Shown in pieces: positions 10,069-22,336 of a DNA stretch of 64,000 nt. The notes beneath the pieces are model-generated. The model was not told the DNA's origin. It was given only the letters and a program-made list of their open reading frames with translations, and ran no database searches. The stretch is from Prinia subflava (Eukaryota > Chordata > Aves > Passeriformes > Cisticolidae): contig NC_086253.1 of assembly GCF_021018805.1 (NCBI RefSeq), positions 36,519,583 through 36,583,582 of the forward strand. Direction: 5' to 3'. The position numbers and the translations under genes are program-made. The stretch's first letter is position 1. Each line of letters begins with the position of its first letter.

Positions 10069-10859
10069 GTTTCTGAAACCTCAACTCGTCTGGAAGATTC
10101 CTCTCCATCTGATCCTGTGAGAAAGCTCAGCATTTCCTTCTGAATTGTCAGCTTTTCCTTAGAGGTGCAAAGGGGTCTTTATGACCTTTTTTTAGTGCTT
10201 TGAAAGTGGGGAAGGCTCTTCTTCAGTCATTCTCTCCAGACCATACTGCCTTTGGAATATGGCCCGCTGGCTGGGTTTTACCCGGCTGTGGCACTTGTAA
10301 TTTGAGGCAGAAAGGGCAATGGCATTTGCAGGCAGAACCAAAGGAAGCGTGGGGTTTCCCAAACATCCTGTCCAGATGCAGGCCTCGAGCTATGAGTCGA
10401 GAGCATTTGGATTTGTATCCCCAAGTGCAGTCGCTTTGGCTGCAGGAGACTTTTGCTCATCTGAGAGAGTAGAAAGATCTGGAAGGTCGCCTGTGGTGCC
10501 GAGCTGTCAGTGAGTGTGAGGTGAGAGCAGGCCCAGCCTCGCCCAGGGCGGAGCTCCAGCAGAGCCCTGGCAGAGCCCGGAGCAGCCTGAGGCTGGCAGA
10601 GGCAGGCTGGAAGGAGGCCGGTGGAGCTGCAAGAGGCAGCAGCCCGGCCTTGGGTGCCTCTTCCTGGGCATGTCCCCCCTCTTCTTTAGCTCAGCAACGA
10701 AAACCTACCAGGAAAAACCCAAACAATGTCCTAAGACATTAAGAACAGTGACAACAATAACAACTAGAGCAACTTTTCAAGAACTGTAACATAGGCATTT
10801 AACATTGTGACTATATACCCTTGGAACCAGGAAGATGTGACAAAAGCCTGCACACAGCC
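10069..10859. other. Intergenic stretch including a GC-rich patch
   Basis: No gene recognised. A GC-rich, CAG/GGAGC-rich patch spans about 10,520-10,670; open frames through it look compositional. Confidence 0.5.
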
Positions 10860-11760
10860 TGAGGGAATTCACTTCACTTGCGTGGCCTCTAGAGACACAG
10901 GCATAACCTCTACCCCACGTCAATAAGTCTAGTGGTCCTTTCCATTCTCCAGCCAGTAAGTCCTTTATTATCTCAGGAGGTTTGGGATGAGCCTTTGTGT
11001 CAAAGGAATATTGCCTTTCACATGCTGTTTGGCCTGTCTCACATCAGAATTTCAAAAGCTGAGGACATAGAAGGCCTTGGCTAGTCTATTGTGAGGGCAC
11101 TCCAATTGCTCCTTTTTTTTGCTCTTCAAGCCTGGTTTTTCCACTTTTATGGGTACGCTCTACTCTAGCTTGCCCTTTGGACGAGTGTGGAATGGCTGTA
11201 TGGTGAGACACCCCCACTGCTGTGAGAAGTGATGGGTTGGCTCTGAGGTGTGGGAATGTCCATTGTCAGTTTTGTTGGTATGTGGAAGGTCTAGAGTGGC
11301 AGAACAGGTGAGCCAGTGTCGGAGAGCGTCACGGGTCTTCTCTCCAGTGCGAGCAGCTGCCATAAGGAAACGGGAATAGGTCTCAATGGAAACATGAATA
11401 TCTTTTAAACAACCAAATTCTGGGAAACGGCTAGCATCAGTCTGCCAAATGGATTGATCTGCTAAGCCTTGGGGATTAGTCCCCTCTGCTAAAGGAGCAG
11501 CAGCAAGCCCACAGCAGGAGAGACAAGACAGCAGAATATCACGAGCCTGTGAGGAGATGAATTGAAATTGATTAAAAGGAGAACGAGCATTGTGGAGGAA
11601 AAAGCTGTGAGATCATTGGCCTGTGCAGAAGTACCGGGTACCATACCTGCCATGGCAGTGATGTCTGCATAGTTGTTGAGTTCTGTAATAGGCCCTGAGT
11701 GGGAGCAAACATATAATACATAAAAATCATGCTGCCAGGTGCTAATCAAAACCCAAGGCC
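10860..11760 (-). mobile_element. Endogenous retrovirus pol remnant (RNase H end and integrase), degenerate
   Basis: Minus-strand translation shows retroviral pol in the correct order. Near 11,650-11,750 is an RNase H C-terminal-like stretch (CSHSGPITE). At about 11,480-11,560 is the integrase zinc-binding part (ARDILLSCLSCC). At 11,380-11,450 is the first catalytic Asp region (SIWQTDASRFPEFG, then HVSIETYSRF). At about 11,266 is the second Asp (KTDNG). VERTHK, with the catalytic Glu near 11,159, is in a different frame after a slip at about 11,165-11,175. At 10,885-10,950 is the C-terminal DNA-binding part (TWGRGYACV). The frame slips and stops show it is inactive. The integrase type resembles class II (beta-like) avian ERVs. 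No gag or env was recognised and no flanking LTR pair is evident. Confidence 0.85.
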
Positions 11761-14389
11761 AGCGTGAGGCAGTGACAGCTTGTCAGGTCACATCTGCAGG
11801 AGCCAGTGCCTAACACAGCTGTGGCAGGAAGCCCCTGCAATCCTGGGGTTCTGCACTGAGAACAACAGAAAGCTGCTTTTTATTGCCTTTCCCAGCCCAG
11901 GGCAAACCATGTCCTCTTTCCCTTGGCTGGGTACTGGGGAACTTCTATTCTCTCCCGACTGCCTACTTCTCTGTCCCCTCCCCTCTTATCCTACTACCCT
12001 TTTGGTGTGGTCTTCAACCTGGCCCCTCTGCCAGCCTCACAGCAGTACCCCATAAATTAACGAGAACAAATCCAAACCATCAATAACAACACCTGGAACC
12101 AACAATTTTCGTTCATTCTTCTAATCCTCTTTTGGCTGCAGCAAATTTTTTTCTCGTATCTCACAGAGGGAATCAGGGATGAGCCTGTGGTTTGTGCTTG
12201 AGCAGTGGCCTGATTTGGAAGGGAGCTGACAGGTTTCAGTAGGCAATTTGTGTTTTCTTGATCAGTTTCTGAGGGAAAGAAACGATATGGTTTCAGCCAG
12301 CAAAATAATTTTCAAGGTGCATTGACAAAATGCTTGGGAGCAATTTCATAGAGAAGGAAGATGTTGAGAAAATGTTTAACAAAAGATTAATTCCTTTAGC
12401 ATTAACAGACAGTGTTGAGGCCTCTCTTCCCCCAGTGCAGTGATTCATGTGTGCAAGTGGCCACCTTAGCCTTGGGAATAGTGTAGTCGTGCTAAGAAAG
12501 AAGCTGGAATGCATTCAAGGGGAAGGAAGTGGTTGTAGGAGGCTCTTGACCATCAGAAGAGTATTTGAGGAATGGGATGTTCCCCAAATGACCATCAGAG
12601 ACCTTCAAGAGAGCTCTACTTTCTGATCATGGTGTTCATCTCAGCTCCTCCCCCTCGGCCCACCCCACCCCTCTCCTCCTAGTTCTCTCTAGCTCCCTAA
12701 CTCACATTTACTGTTAAATAATGTCTGTATTATTGACTCCAGAACAGGGTCTTGTTTGCACCTTAATTCAGGCAGAGGCTTCTCTTAAGAATCAAATCAT
12801 TACACCACGGTTATCCCCACCGGAGGAAGGAAAAGCAGCACATTAATACCTTCATTGAAATCCAAGGGACACTACAGCTTCAGCCTCCCCAGTTCTCTTC
12901 ACATCTTTTTGAGCTTAGTAGTCTTTTGCACATGAGTGCTGGCATTCCGGAACTCTACAATTTGTCTCTTTCTTGAATCTCATGTATGTAAGGGGAAATG
13001 GAGCAAACACTTCAAGACAGGCATGAAGCAAAATAGGGTGTCAAAGCCAGCACCCAGGAAGAAGAGTGGGCACCAGCTGCTGGCTGGAGGTAACTGGGCT
13101 ACTGGTCAATCCTCTGCTTCTTGCTTGTCACAGAACTGATAAAGCCAGAAGGCCAAGGCTGCTTCTGCAACTCTACCAAAACAATTAATTAATCTATCAT
13201 CAGCATCAGATTTCAATCCCATTCTGAAAAAGCAGCATTTCTGAACTGGCAATGGTCTAAAACACATCTTTCTTCACTAAACATAGCTGTCAAACACAGA
13301 AGTCCAACAGGTAAGTATCCACTCTTTTGTATTCCTAATTTCTCATCTTAGGACTTACCAAGTCCTTCTCTAAGTCTACTGCCAAAAGGCTTTGGGAGAC
13401 ACTCCCTTCACTCGCTTCAGCAGCTCCACCAAAGTCTCCCCAAAATGGGGAGGTCCAGTTGGTTTTGTTTAGGTCCCAATTTCTGCTTGTACACACCAGC
13501 AAAAGACTCAGCTTTTGCTGTCACACAGCCACATGATTTACTCAAGAGGCACCTGGCTGTTTCACGGCTTTATGTGAAAGATTAGTGCTTCAATGGAACA
13601 ACTGAAGGAGTACAGGGTGTGATGGTTGGTTGTGAATTCTCCTCAGGATGAACAAAGACACCAGTCACTTGTTATGAAACTCTTGTGCTTTTAGGTACAG
13701 TTCTCTTAAATCCCGCAGGCAAACCCACTCTGGAGACTTAAAAGCTGTTGGCAAGCAAACCCTTACATTTGTACAAGAAAATTTCACAATTCATTCACAG
13801 TGAGCCCCTACTGTTGCTCAGTGCACTTCAATCATCTCTCAGCTCTTCCCAAGGACCTTCTCAAAGGTGCTGGCTCACAAGCCACAGCACACAGCCACAG
13901 GCTCCCCACTCCCACAGAAAACTTCACAGCCAAGGATGGAGTAGAGCAGGACAGCCGTGCTTTGCCCAGGCAGAGTGAGGGAGGAGAGAAATTAAGATGG
14001 AGAAGAGAGACCCAGAACAGAGAATGTCACTTGTCTGTAGATCCTCTGTTGATCCCGCCATGTGGATAGTGCAGAGCTGGAGTCAACAAGGAGAATGAAA
14101 GAGAGAGAGGGAGAGTGAGAGGGCCCCTTCTGCCTCACCCTGGCATAGCCTCTTAGGTACAGCGGCTTTTTGACACAGTTTTGTCACACGTGCTAAGCCA
14201 GCCCTTTGAGCCCTTGAGCTGAGGGTGGGCACTGAGCTCACGACTCCAGGCACAGCAGAAAGTGGGCTCGGGATATTGGAAGATGATATAAAATTCAACT
14301 TTTTTATATCTTTAGTTGGTGTTGTTTGCCTTTGCCCCAGGGGAATGGAATCTAAAGGTTTTCAAAGGACTATTTCATCACTCAGGGGG
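11761..14389. other. Accessory intergenic DNA, unrecognised
   Basis: No gene recognised. Part of it may be further decayed ERV sequence upstream (on the minus strand) of the integrase, for example the 73-codon minus frame 12,514-12,293, but no diagnostic reverse transcriptase motif was found. A G/A-rich stretch (GAGAGAGAGGGAGAG) lies at about 14,097-14,120. Confidence 0.45.
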
Positions 14390-14846
14390 TGATGACATGA
14401 ACATCTCAACTGACTGGGAGTAGCACCAAAGAAATACAAGACAATGACCATCAAGGACCATCAATTAACAACTATCAACTCTAAACATCAAGGCTGGCAT
14501 GATCGGAGACACACGGTCTGGAATAGACTGAGAGGAAATAAAAATGAGGACCAAATTAGCTTTGGAGGCAAACAAATCAGTAACCAATAAGAAAACAAAT
14601 ACAAAGAACTCCATAACTTGGAACCAATGAACATTGAATAATGAATTTCTATGGGGTTTGACTGAATAAATATCTGGAAAATCGAGTAAAGGGTTATGCA
14701 TCATGGAAGTTATTTTCTCTGCACATCCAGGCTACATGGGGATGAAATGATTCCTGTCGCACATCCTGGCCAGAATAAAGTCACAACTTGATTCTCTTAC
14801 ACTAACAATGTTGTTGCAGGGTTCTGTTTTTTCCCGCAGTTTTGGT
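14390..14846 (+). mobile_element. Probable solo LTR, sense (boundaries approximate)
   Basis: LTR-like order of signals: two ACCAAT boxes (in AGTAACCAATAAG and TTGGAACCAATGAAC), an AATAAATATC TATA-like patch near 14,666, and AATAAAG at about 14,775 followed by CACAACTTGATTCTCTTACAC, typical of an avian LTR R/U5. No internal retroviral genes adjoin it. Target-site duplications were not identified, so ends are uncertain. Confidence 0.45.
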
Positions 14847-15224
14847 GACAGTGACAGCACTGCTCCATCCCTGCAGGACCCTCTCTTCCTGATTACAACC
14901 ATCCTGTCACACCTGTCAGAATGTCTGAGGAAAAACATGCTTAGGCCTCCCCCTGCACATTCACATCACAGCTCTTACACCACCAGCAAGTGTGCTAAAA
15001 CTCAATACACAGTACAGAACATTAAGAATGCACAAAATAAATACCTGAGCAGGTCTTGCTGGAGCATCTCTTTCAGAAGGCTCAGGAGATGTCACTTGCC
15101 TGGTGCCAGCAAGGTTTTGAGATAGAACTGGTTTTCTGTAAGGATGGTCCACCATGTCAGGTTGCAAGGCATAAATATCACCTGTCGTAGTTCCTTCCTC
15201 ACAAGAAAAGCAGATGCTCAGTGT

Positions 15225-15482
15225 CAGGACTTGAGGAGACAGCAAGAAGCTGAATTGAGGGAGCTTCAGGCTGCATGTCAGGAAAAGGTTCTTGCCCCAG
15301 AGGGTCCGTGAGCACTGGAACAGGCTCCCAGGCCAGTGGTCACAGCAGCAAGACTTCAAGAAGCATTTGGACAACACTCGGAGTCACAGGGTGTGATTCC
15401 TGTGATGTCCTATGCAGGGCCAGGAGTTGGACTCCATGATCCTGATGGTGACTGCTGATTCAGCATATTCTAGGAATCTAGG
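15225..15482 (+). repeat. CR1 LINE 3' end, sense
   Basis: Contains the CR1-type stretch GAGGGTCCGTGAGCACTGGA followed by CAGGCTCCCAGG, a CATTTGGACAACACTC segment and the terminal GGAGTTGGACTCCATGATCC with ATATTCTAGGAATCT. Diverged copy; 5' limit approximate. Confidence 0.85.
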
Positions 15483-18249
15483 CTTCACTTCCCAGGGCAT
15501 TTTTCTGAAAAGGCTCTTCTCCTTTTCCCAAAAGACTGAACTTACCTAGAAAGTACTAACTTCAAATTCTATCTGTCTATTCCAGTATAGCCAGCCCAAT
15601 TGTTCTGAACGATTTGAGACAGATGTTCCTTCAGACTGAAGGAATTATCCTTTGGATTCAGGTTGGCTACCTACAGGCAGATATCGAAGAAAACAAATGT
15701 TTATTATGGTTGCTATATGCAAACTACAGAAACATGACTGGTCTGAACAGCCGTTTGTGAGCATCCAACTCAAGCAAAACCAGATCCTTTGGCAGAGAGA
15801 TGAATTATTCCTCTATTGCATGAGTTTTAAGCCATATCAAAGTTTTGCCAGTTGAAAACAACCAAGGAACCCTATTCATATCTAGCAAGTGTTCCTTTGA
15901 AAACAAAAAAAATTAGTTCCTTTTAAATCAACATTTAATGCTACAATGTTTGAGGAGAGGTGGTCAGGCCAGAGTCCCTCTTCATGTGGCAGAGCCAGGG
16001 GTCATTCCAGCAAAACCCTGCCGTGAAAAGGCCGTGCACGTGCCTTGCTTTATTCCTTTGAAAATAAGAGAGGTTCGTATCTTCCTCAAGACTAATACAA
16101 AGTCTACTCAAAAAGATAAAGTGAGGCAGTATACCTCAAGATCCCTGATATCAAAAGTGCTGGTTTAGACTTTGTCACCTGACACCTGCTCAGAGTTCCA
16201 TAGAAAAGCCCATGGGGAAAGTCTCCATCAATCTGACCCATTCAACACACTGAATGACTCATCTGCACACCATCACCATCTGTCACAACCTTGACTTTTC
16301 TCCTTGAAAAAATGACCAACATTGATAATTCGGGTGTTTGCTGCTGTCTGTTTTTCTACAGTTTAAAAAAAATGTAAAAGTAACAAAGATACCCAGAATC
16401 AGGAATTCTCTTTTTCAAAGCACAGCTAAGGTTGTGTTGGAAGGGAAGCAAACGTGTGCATATCAGCTCTCAGAAATCTCAGGCTGCCCATTTTAGATTG
16501 ATACGAAACAAAACCCCACTCCCTCTGGTGCCAAAAAAAGCCTGGGCAGTGCATTTGAGTGTGCAGTGCGGCTCACACAGCCCTTTCAGAATGCAAACCA
16601 GTACCTTGAGGCAGTTCATATCTCAAGGTGAACTGACGGAAAATTGCCTACAAGGAAATCTCCTTAAATCTTGCAATGGAGCAGGAGAAAAAGTTTTCAC
16701 CTTTTACCCTCTGAGGAGCTGAGCTTTGAAATCTTATCATCAACTTGAAATCGAAATCTGCAATCCCATTGGGATGGCAGAACATGGCTCTCATTAACTT
16801 GGGAATGTCTTCAGGGTGATAAAACCCTGCCACTGCCCTGGGCAAACACGGCAACAAACTTCACAGGTTCCAGGAATGAGTTCTTAAATGTCACTGTGGG
16901 ATCAACTGAAACTGTATCCATGTTGAATTTTCCTCCCTTGACTAGGTTCAAAACCACGTTTTTCATGGCTAAAATGGAAATATTCCTGCTTGGTATAGTA
17001 ATGTTTCCATAATTCAGCAATAGTCCTATGTGGACTGGGAATATTTAAAAAGGAGGGAGAGAGCCACTGCATCCCTCAATCAATGTGAATCATAGGAATG
17101 GCTGTGATAAAGAAATATCAACAGAACTAAAAGGAGAACTGGAAGAGTTACTGAACAGTAACTGATGCCAAGGAAGATGAATACCCAATCCACACGAGAC
17201 CAAAGAAACTCTGTGCTCAAAGTTCAGCCATCACCTCTATCATGTAGGATTTGCCTGGAACACCTTCCCTGGAAGGCAATCCCCACCGATCCCAGCAGCA
17301 GACAAGTACCACTGAGAGGCCACCAACTCCATTCAAATGAAATACTGCCCTATGCACTTACCAAATTTGTCTCCTCACATGTTTGTCCCAGGAAATTTTA
17401 AGTACTGCAACAAACTGTTTCACCCTGAAAAGTTACTCCATGAAGCAGTTAAACAGTTCAAGGGAAGGAGTGAGGATGAAATACAGCATGAGAAGCAATA
17501 GCATTACAAAGAGTTTATCATTGCCAGCTATTCTAGCACAACAACAACAATACCCCAAAAGTTTTGAAGGTTTCTTTTCTCTTCCCACATGGACTTGCAG
17601 TTGGGGGGAAACTGGGTAAAGTTGATGGGAAAACTTAAACAAGGAGCATTTCCTAAGCCTCTGGTTAGTTTCTAATTGAAACCCTGAAGTAAGACAGCTA
17701 AGAGGTAGCATTGCCAGCACCAGTTCCAGGATCTCACCTCCTGAAGGATCTTTCCTTGTCCTTCTCCACAACTCCCTCTCTCTGTAAGCAGGCAAGTAGC
17801 TCTGGCTTCTTGTAACTCTTCAGAGCCAGTAAATGAATCAGCCTGTCTCTGACTGCTCATTGAAAAACAGTGCAGAAAAGTCTCGGGAAGAATTTTGCAG
17901 GGTTCATGGGCATTGTTCTCTTCCTCCCAGGCACAAGATCTGGAGAGCTATGTAAGGCTCTGCTGAGCTCTAGTATTTTAACTTCAGCAAAGGAAAAACA
18001 GAAAAGGATTTGTCAAATGGAGGGTTGGGACAAGGCAAGGAAGGTGATTCAAATGTACCAAGACTGTTGAAACTCTATTTGTTCAGCAGTTATAGATCAG
18101 TAAGAATCCAAACAGTAAAGCATTAGAAAGAAACAGTTATTGAAAAAACCTAGTAATGCAGTGATACTGGAGGGGAGGTTTTAATATACATTCTTTATAT
18201 GTATGATTTTTTACATGATTTCCCCACTTTGTAAGCTCAAGCCCTGAGC
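15483..18249. other. Accessory intergenic DNA
   Basis: No recognised gene. It includes two protein-like minus-strand frames at 16,648-17,060 (described under findings). The rest is unremarkable AT-rich DNA. Confidence 0.45.
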
Positions 18250-18600
18250 TATGTCAAGAATGGCATGGACAGTGGGATGAAGTGCACCCTGGGCAAGTTT
18301 GCCAACACCAGAGGCATGGGATGCCATCCAGAAGGACATGGAGAACCTTGGGAATTAGGGCCCTGGGAACCTCATCAGATTCAACAAGGCCAAGTCAAAG
18401 TGCTGCATCTTTGGGCTTGGGACCTGCCCTGGCACTAAGGCAGGCTGGAGAACAAAGGTGGGGAGGATTTGAGGGTGCTGGTGGATGAGAGGCTGGGCAT
18501 GACCTGGCAACATGTGCTGGCAGCCCCGAAAGGCAACCATGTCCTGCGCTGCATCAGGGGAAGTGTGGCCAGCAGGTCAAGGGAGGGAATATGACACACT
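18250..18600 (+). repeat. CR1 LINE fragment (end of reverse transcriptase ORF), sense
   Basis: Matches the 3' part of avian CR1 ORF2 at the nucleotide level: GGCATGGACAGTGGGATGAA, TTCAACAAGGCCAAGT, GGTGCTGGTGGATGAGAGGC, and a CATCAGGGGAAGTGTGGCCA segment with AGCAGGTCAAGGGAGG. The match fades near 18,600. It is internally deleted and cannot encode a protein. Confidence 0.88.
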
Positions 18601-19029
18601 GGGCTCTGTTTTGAAACCAAGAACTCGTGCTTGGTGGCTGGTGGAAACTTCACAAGTATTGGTGAGAAATCCGGGAACTTTATCTCTTCCATCAGACACA
18701 CAGAGACTGACCTTCCTTTACGTGCTCCTTCAACCTCTCAATGTAAGTCAAATTTTTAATGCCACTCTCCACTTCCTGTTCCTTGGACCATGCATCTCTG
18801 ATATTCCCCTGCAAACCTCCTTGCACAAACATCATACAGTTCAATTATTCAGAACACTGTAAACTTGCCAGTTGCTGAGTGAAGGCGCTACTAATGTTTT
18901 GAGACATTAAATCCAATGTAAATACAGAAACTTCCCACAGCATTTGAGCAAAACACCTCCTAAAACCATACTCCTGAATGATTTCTAAAAAAAATTACCT
19001 GAAACCACAATTAAGCATTAACATGAAAA
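18601..19029. other. Sequence between two CR1 pieces, unassigned
   Basis: About 430 bp separate the CR1 ORF2 fragment from the CR1 3' tail. It does not read as the expected intervening CR1 sequence. It may be an insertion, or diverged CR1 beyond recognition. Confidence 0.4.
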
Positions 19030-19240
19030 TTAGATCAGAGTTCTTCACCCAGAGGGTGGTCAGGCATTGGGACAGGCTCCCCAAAAGACTGCTCATGGCA
19101 TCAAGTCCACCAAAGCTCAGGAAGCATTTGGACAAGGTTCACAGGCACATGGTGCTAGTTCTGGGGGCAGAGCTGGACTTGCATAGCCTTGTGGATACCT
19201 TCCAATTCAGCAGATTCTCTGATTCTGTGACAAAGCCCAG
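19030..19240 (+). repeat. CR1 LINE 3' end, sense
   Basis: TTCTTCACCCAGAGGGTGGT, then GGACAGGCTCCCC, GGAAGCATTTGGACAAGGTT and a closing AGCAGATTCTCTGATTCTGT, the CR1 3' UTR layout. Same orientation as the fragment at 18,250-18,600, so probably one broken insertion. Confidence 0.88.
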
Positions 19241-20336
19241 TCCTTAACTGATACTGCACGGAGCAGGTTGCAAAGGCACCCTTGTACCCTACCAGCAAGC
19301 AGACCTGTCTCACCTGAGTTTCTCAGTGCCAGCCCAAAGCAAAAATGGCCCCAAGTTCCACAATTGTCTTACTACTGTCAGTCCTCAGACCCCAGTTACT
19401 CAATGTTAAATATTCCCTTAGGATCTATGTAAACCATCACCAAGAGTCACATAAATCATCATTCAAATGTGAAACAGATCTTTGCAAAGAGAAAACCTGA
19501 AGTTTACTTTTGTCTCTCCAAAAAGACATGAGGATGCTCCCTTAAAGTGCTCTGCACCGAGCTAAGGCAGAGCAAGAGCTGCACTTTCAGTGGCAGGGAT
19601 GTCCCTGCAGGCATGTGACTGCAGCCACAGCCAGCTGAGAGCCCATTTATCTCAGGGCAGCTGGCTGTATCTGGCTCAGCTCACTGCTGCAGGCAGCACA
19701 CTGAGTGCCTGTAAAGGGAACCTCCACCTCATGTCTGCCTGAGCCAGGCAGACATGGGGAAACAGTACTCAGAACAGATTAATAGAAAATGACACCACCT
19801 AAGCACCTTGTGCTTTGTGGGAAATGATGGAATCAGTGGGGAGAATGACATCATTACTTTCACTTTCCTTGAAAAGAACCTACTGTAGCAACCGTCCCTC
19901 ATTAATGACCAAGACAAAAAATTCAATCAAGCAGTTTTCCATACTGACCTTATGAAATTCTACATGCGACTTCCTCAAGGTCATTTTTTGTCCATTTCCA
20001 ATGAAGTTGAAGGGAGGAGCAGACTCTCTTGGTACTCCAAAGTCCAGTTGCAAGACCAAAACCTTAGCTACCATAGTAGGGAATTTAAGTGCTTTGGGTG
20101 CTCCAAACCTTGACCTCAATGATCCAAATTCCAACCAGTCAAGCAGTATGGAAACAAGGAAGGACTGGCAGGCTTTGTCAGAGGAAAACAGGTCAATGGC
20201 TCAATGCAGTGACGAGAGATTGCAAGGCTGACCACAAAGGACTCAGAGCCCCAGGCAGTGGGAATGCCATTTTTATCTCCTCGATGCTGGAATCTCTGCT
20301 TTCAAATGAGCACCTTGCATTTTTTTTTTTCCTCAG
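19241..20336. other. Sequence upstream of the kinase N-lobe exons
   Basis: No CRIB/p21-binding domain exon or other PAK N-terminal exon was recognised here. Short open frames have no family resemblance. Confidence 0.5.
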
Positions 20337-21293
20337 ATATGGTGACCATGGAAAATGCCGCCCTGAGGAAATACATCCCGTTGGAAAATATTGGCAGCGG
20401 GTGAGTCCAATCCCAGTGAACTACTACTTCTACACAACCATGGGCCGGGTGATTTGCTGGTGCAATATCTATCAAGTCAGAAGCCAGGCAAGCTGCAAAC
20501 ATATTCAGACACCGGCGTTAGTCTGCCCCATCTCTCAGTCCTGGCCAGAGTTTGTAAGCGTGGTCAAAGCATTGTCAAAGATACTTGTATTTCATGGCCA
20601 GAACCTGCAACCTACCCCTTATCACAGCAGTGAGATAACAGTTCTCTGAATGTTTCTTTCCAAGAGTTTGCTGAAGGAAATAGTCTATGGTCAGGATAAA
20701 AACTGCACAGTTTAGAAACTGAAATCCAAGATGAAAGAGTAAACTGGGCTTTTGAGCTGAGGCAGTAAATTCTAATGCTTCAGCTGCAGTACCCATGCAC
20801 TTGAGAGGAAAATGCATCATCTGCCTTCTGGCAGACGCCTCCTGCACCCTGCAGGCTTTAGGCATTTCTCCAGCAGATCTCTCCTGTCTGGACCGGCTTT
20901 CACTCCACGATCTGAATGGCTTCTCCTTTCTTTGCTGCTCTTTTGTTTCTAGGGGTTTTGGAGCTGTGTGTAGAGCACATGACACTGCCACGGGACAGGA
21001 GGTAAACATCAAGAGCCCCTGCAGACTCTGCTGCTCTCGAGGGCTTTTGTCTGTGGTGTGAGTTGTGGCGGCAGCTTTGGGTAGAGCTGTGCTGAAAAGA
21101 AGAAGCACAAGAAGCACAGCCTAGTGCCGGCCTGTAAATTGCCATTATGGCAGTCTTTGTCCTTCTCAGCTGCCAGAAGGAAGGCAAGGAGGGCAGCGGT
21201 TCCTTTCAGAGAAGGATGCTTGTCGCGGCGGTGTCTGCTGTTTCCCGTCTGCCTAGCCTGGCTTGCTCTACACCGCCGGCAACACAGACTTTG

Positions 21294-21781
21294 GGAGGCG
21301 AGCTGACAGTATGGTGGAGTCAGCCCTGCCCCTGTGGGTTCTTGGCCTCGAGAGGCAATGCAGACCCGATGACTTGCCACAACAGAGAAGAAGGAGACAG
21401 AGAGGCTCTCCCGGGGGAATACACAGAGAGGTTTATTTCTACCCTGGGTTCTCCCCGGAGAGAGACCCAGAGCCAGGGATGCACAGGGGTTTTAAGGGAC
21501 AGAGCATGGGAGGAGCAATGGGGGTGGCTAGACGCAGCTAGCCAATCCAAGTCAGTAACCAGGACAGAAAAGGGGCAGGGACATGCAGTAGAGCCAATCA
21601 GGGAGGAAGGGGAGGAGAACATTTCTGGCGGGAAGGATGAGGGACACTTAACAGTAAAAGCTAAAAATAGCTCGGGGTGCAGTGACTGTGAGGGAAGGCT
21701 TGCATAACAATTAGGGGGGAAGGGGTACATAAAACTGAACCATACAGAGAACTCATAGAGAAATAAATCATGAATCCCAAC
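21294..21781 (-). mobile_element. Solo-type LTR, antisense, inside the kinase N-lobe intron
   Basis: Read on the minus strand it starts TGTTGGGATTCATG at 21,781. It shows ATTGG (inverted CCAAT) motifs, a TTAAAA TATA-like site (near 21,490), a hairpin-forming R region (CTCTCCGGGGAGAACCC), AATAAA (21,437-21,432) and a pyrimidine-rich U5 ending in CTCTGTTGTGGC and beyond. The layout fits a class II (ERVK-type) avian LTR. The U5 end is uncertain (about 21,294-21,370) and no target-site duplication is clear. Confidence 0.7.
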
Positions 21782-22336
21782 AGATGCTCTCACTCACTCC
21801 ATTGCTAAAACAAGGGTGGTGCCTCTTAGAGCATCTCAGTGCTCTCTGGGGCTACAGCTTGAGTCCTGAATTCTCATTTCTGGCTGCCTGCAAATACATC
21901 TGAAGGTTCCTGGGAGTTCCTTAGCCACCTGCAGTGCTTCATGTGGGAACTGCCCATAGGGAGAGATCTGCAAGGCGTCCCTCAAAGCCCTAAGCCCTGC
22001 CCATAGCCCAAGATGCATCCACAGAGTACCAAGGCATGGATTCCTACTTCTGAAGTACAGGGAAACAGATGTGTGGCCAGAGCTTTGTGGGTGATTGTTG
22101 AGACACCATTGTTAACAAGTGCACAAGGCAAAACGTCAGTGGCCACATATCCTGTAACTGGCCCCAATGGAACAGAGAAACGGGCTGTTGCAATGTCAGC
22201 TCCTAATGACTCCTTTCTCTAATCACAGGCCACCTTGGCCCAGCTCAGCTGTGTCATTGCAAAATCACATGCTCCTTGTGCATTGTGGTCTCGTGCCACC
22301 ACTTTCTAAAGTTACTGCTTTTCAAGGTCACTTTAG
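21782..22336 (+). other. Remainder of kinase N2-N3 intron
   Basis: Non-coding sequence between the LTR and exon N3. The acceptor before N3 is CACTTTAG with a weak pyrimidine tract. Nothing else recognised. Confidence 0.5.

Noticed and set aside
20089..20649. 186-codon plus-strand open frame
   Set aside because: It reads through kinase exon N1 in a different frame and past its splice donor. Only the frame ending IPLENIGSG matches a kinase.
21147..21793. Open frames of 157-186 codons on both strands
   Set aside because: They lie in and around the antisense LTR and kinase intron, and have no protein-family resemblance.
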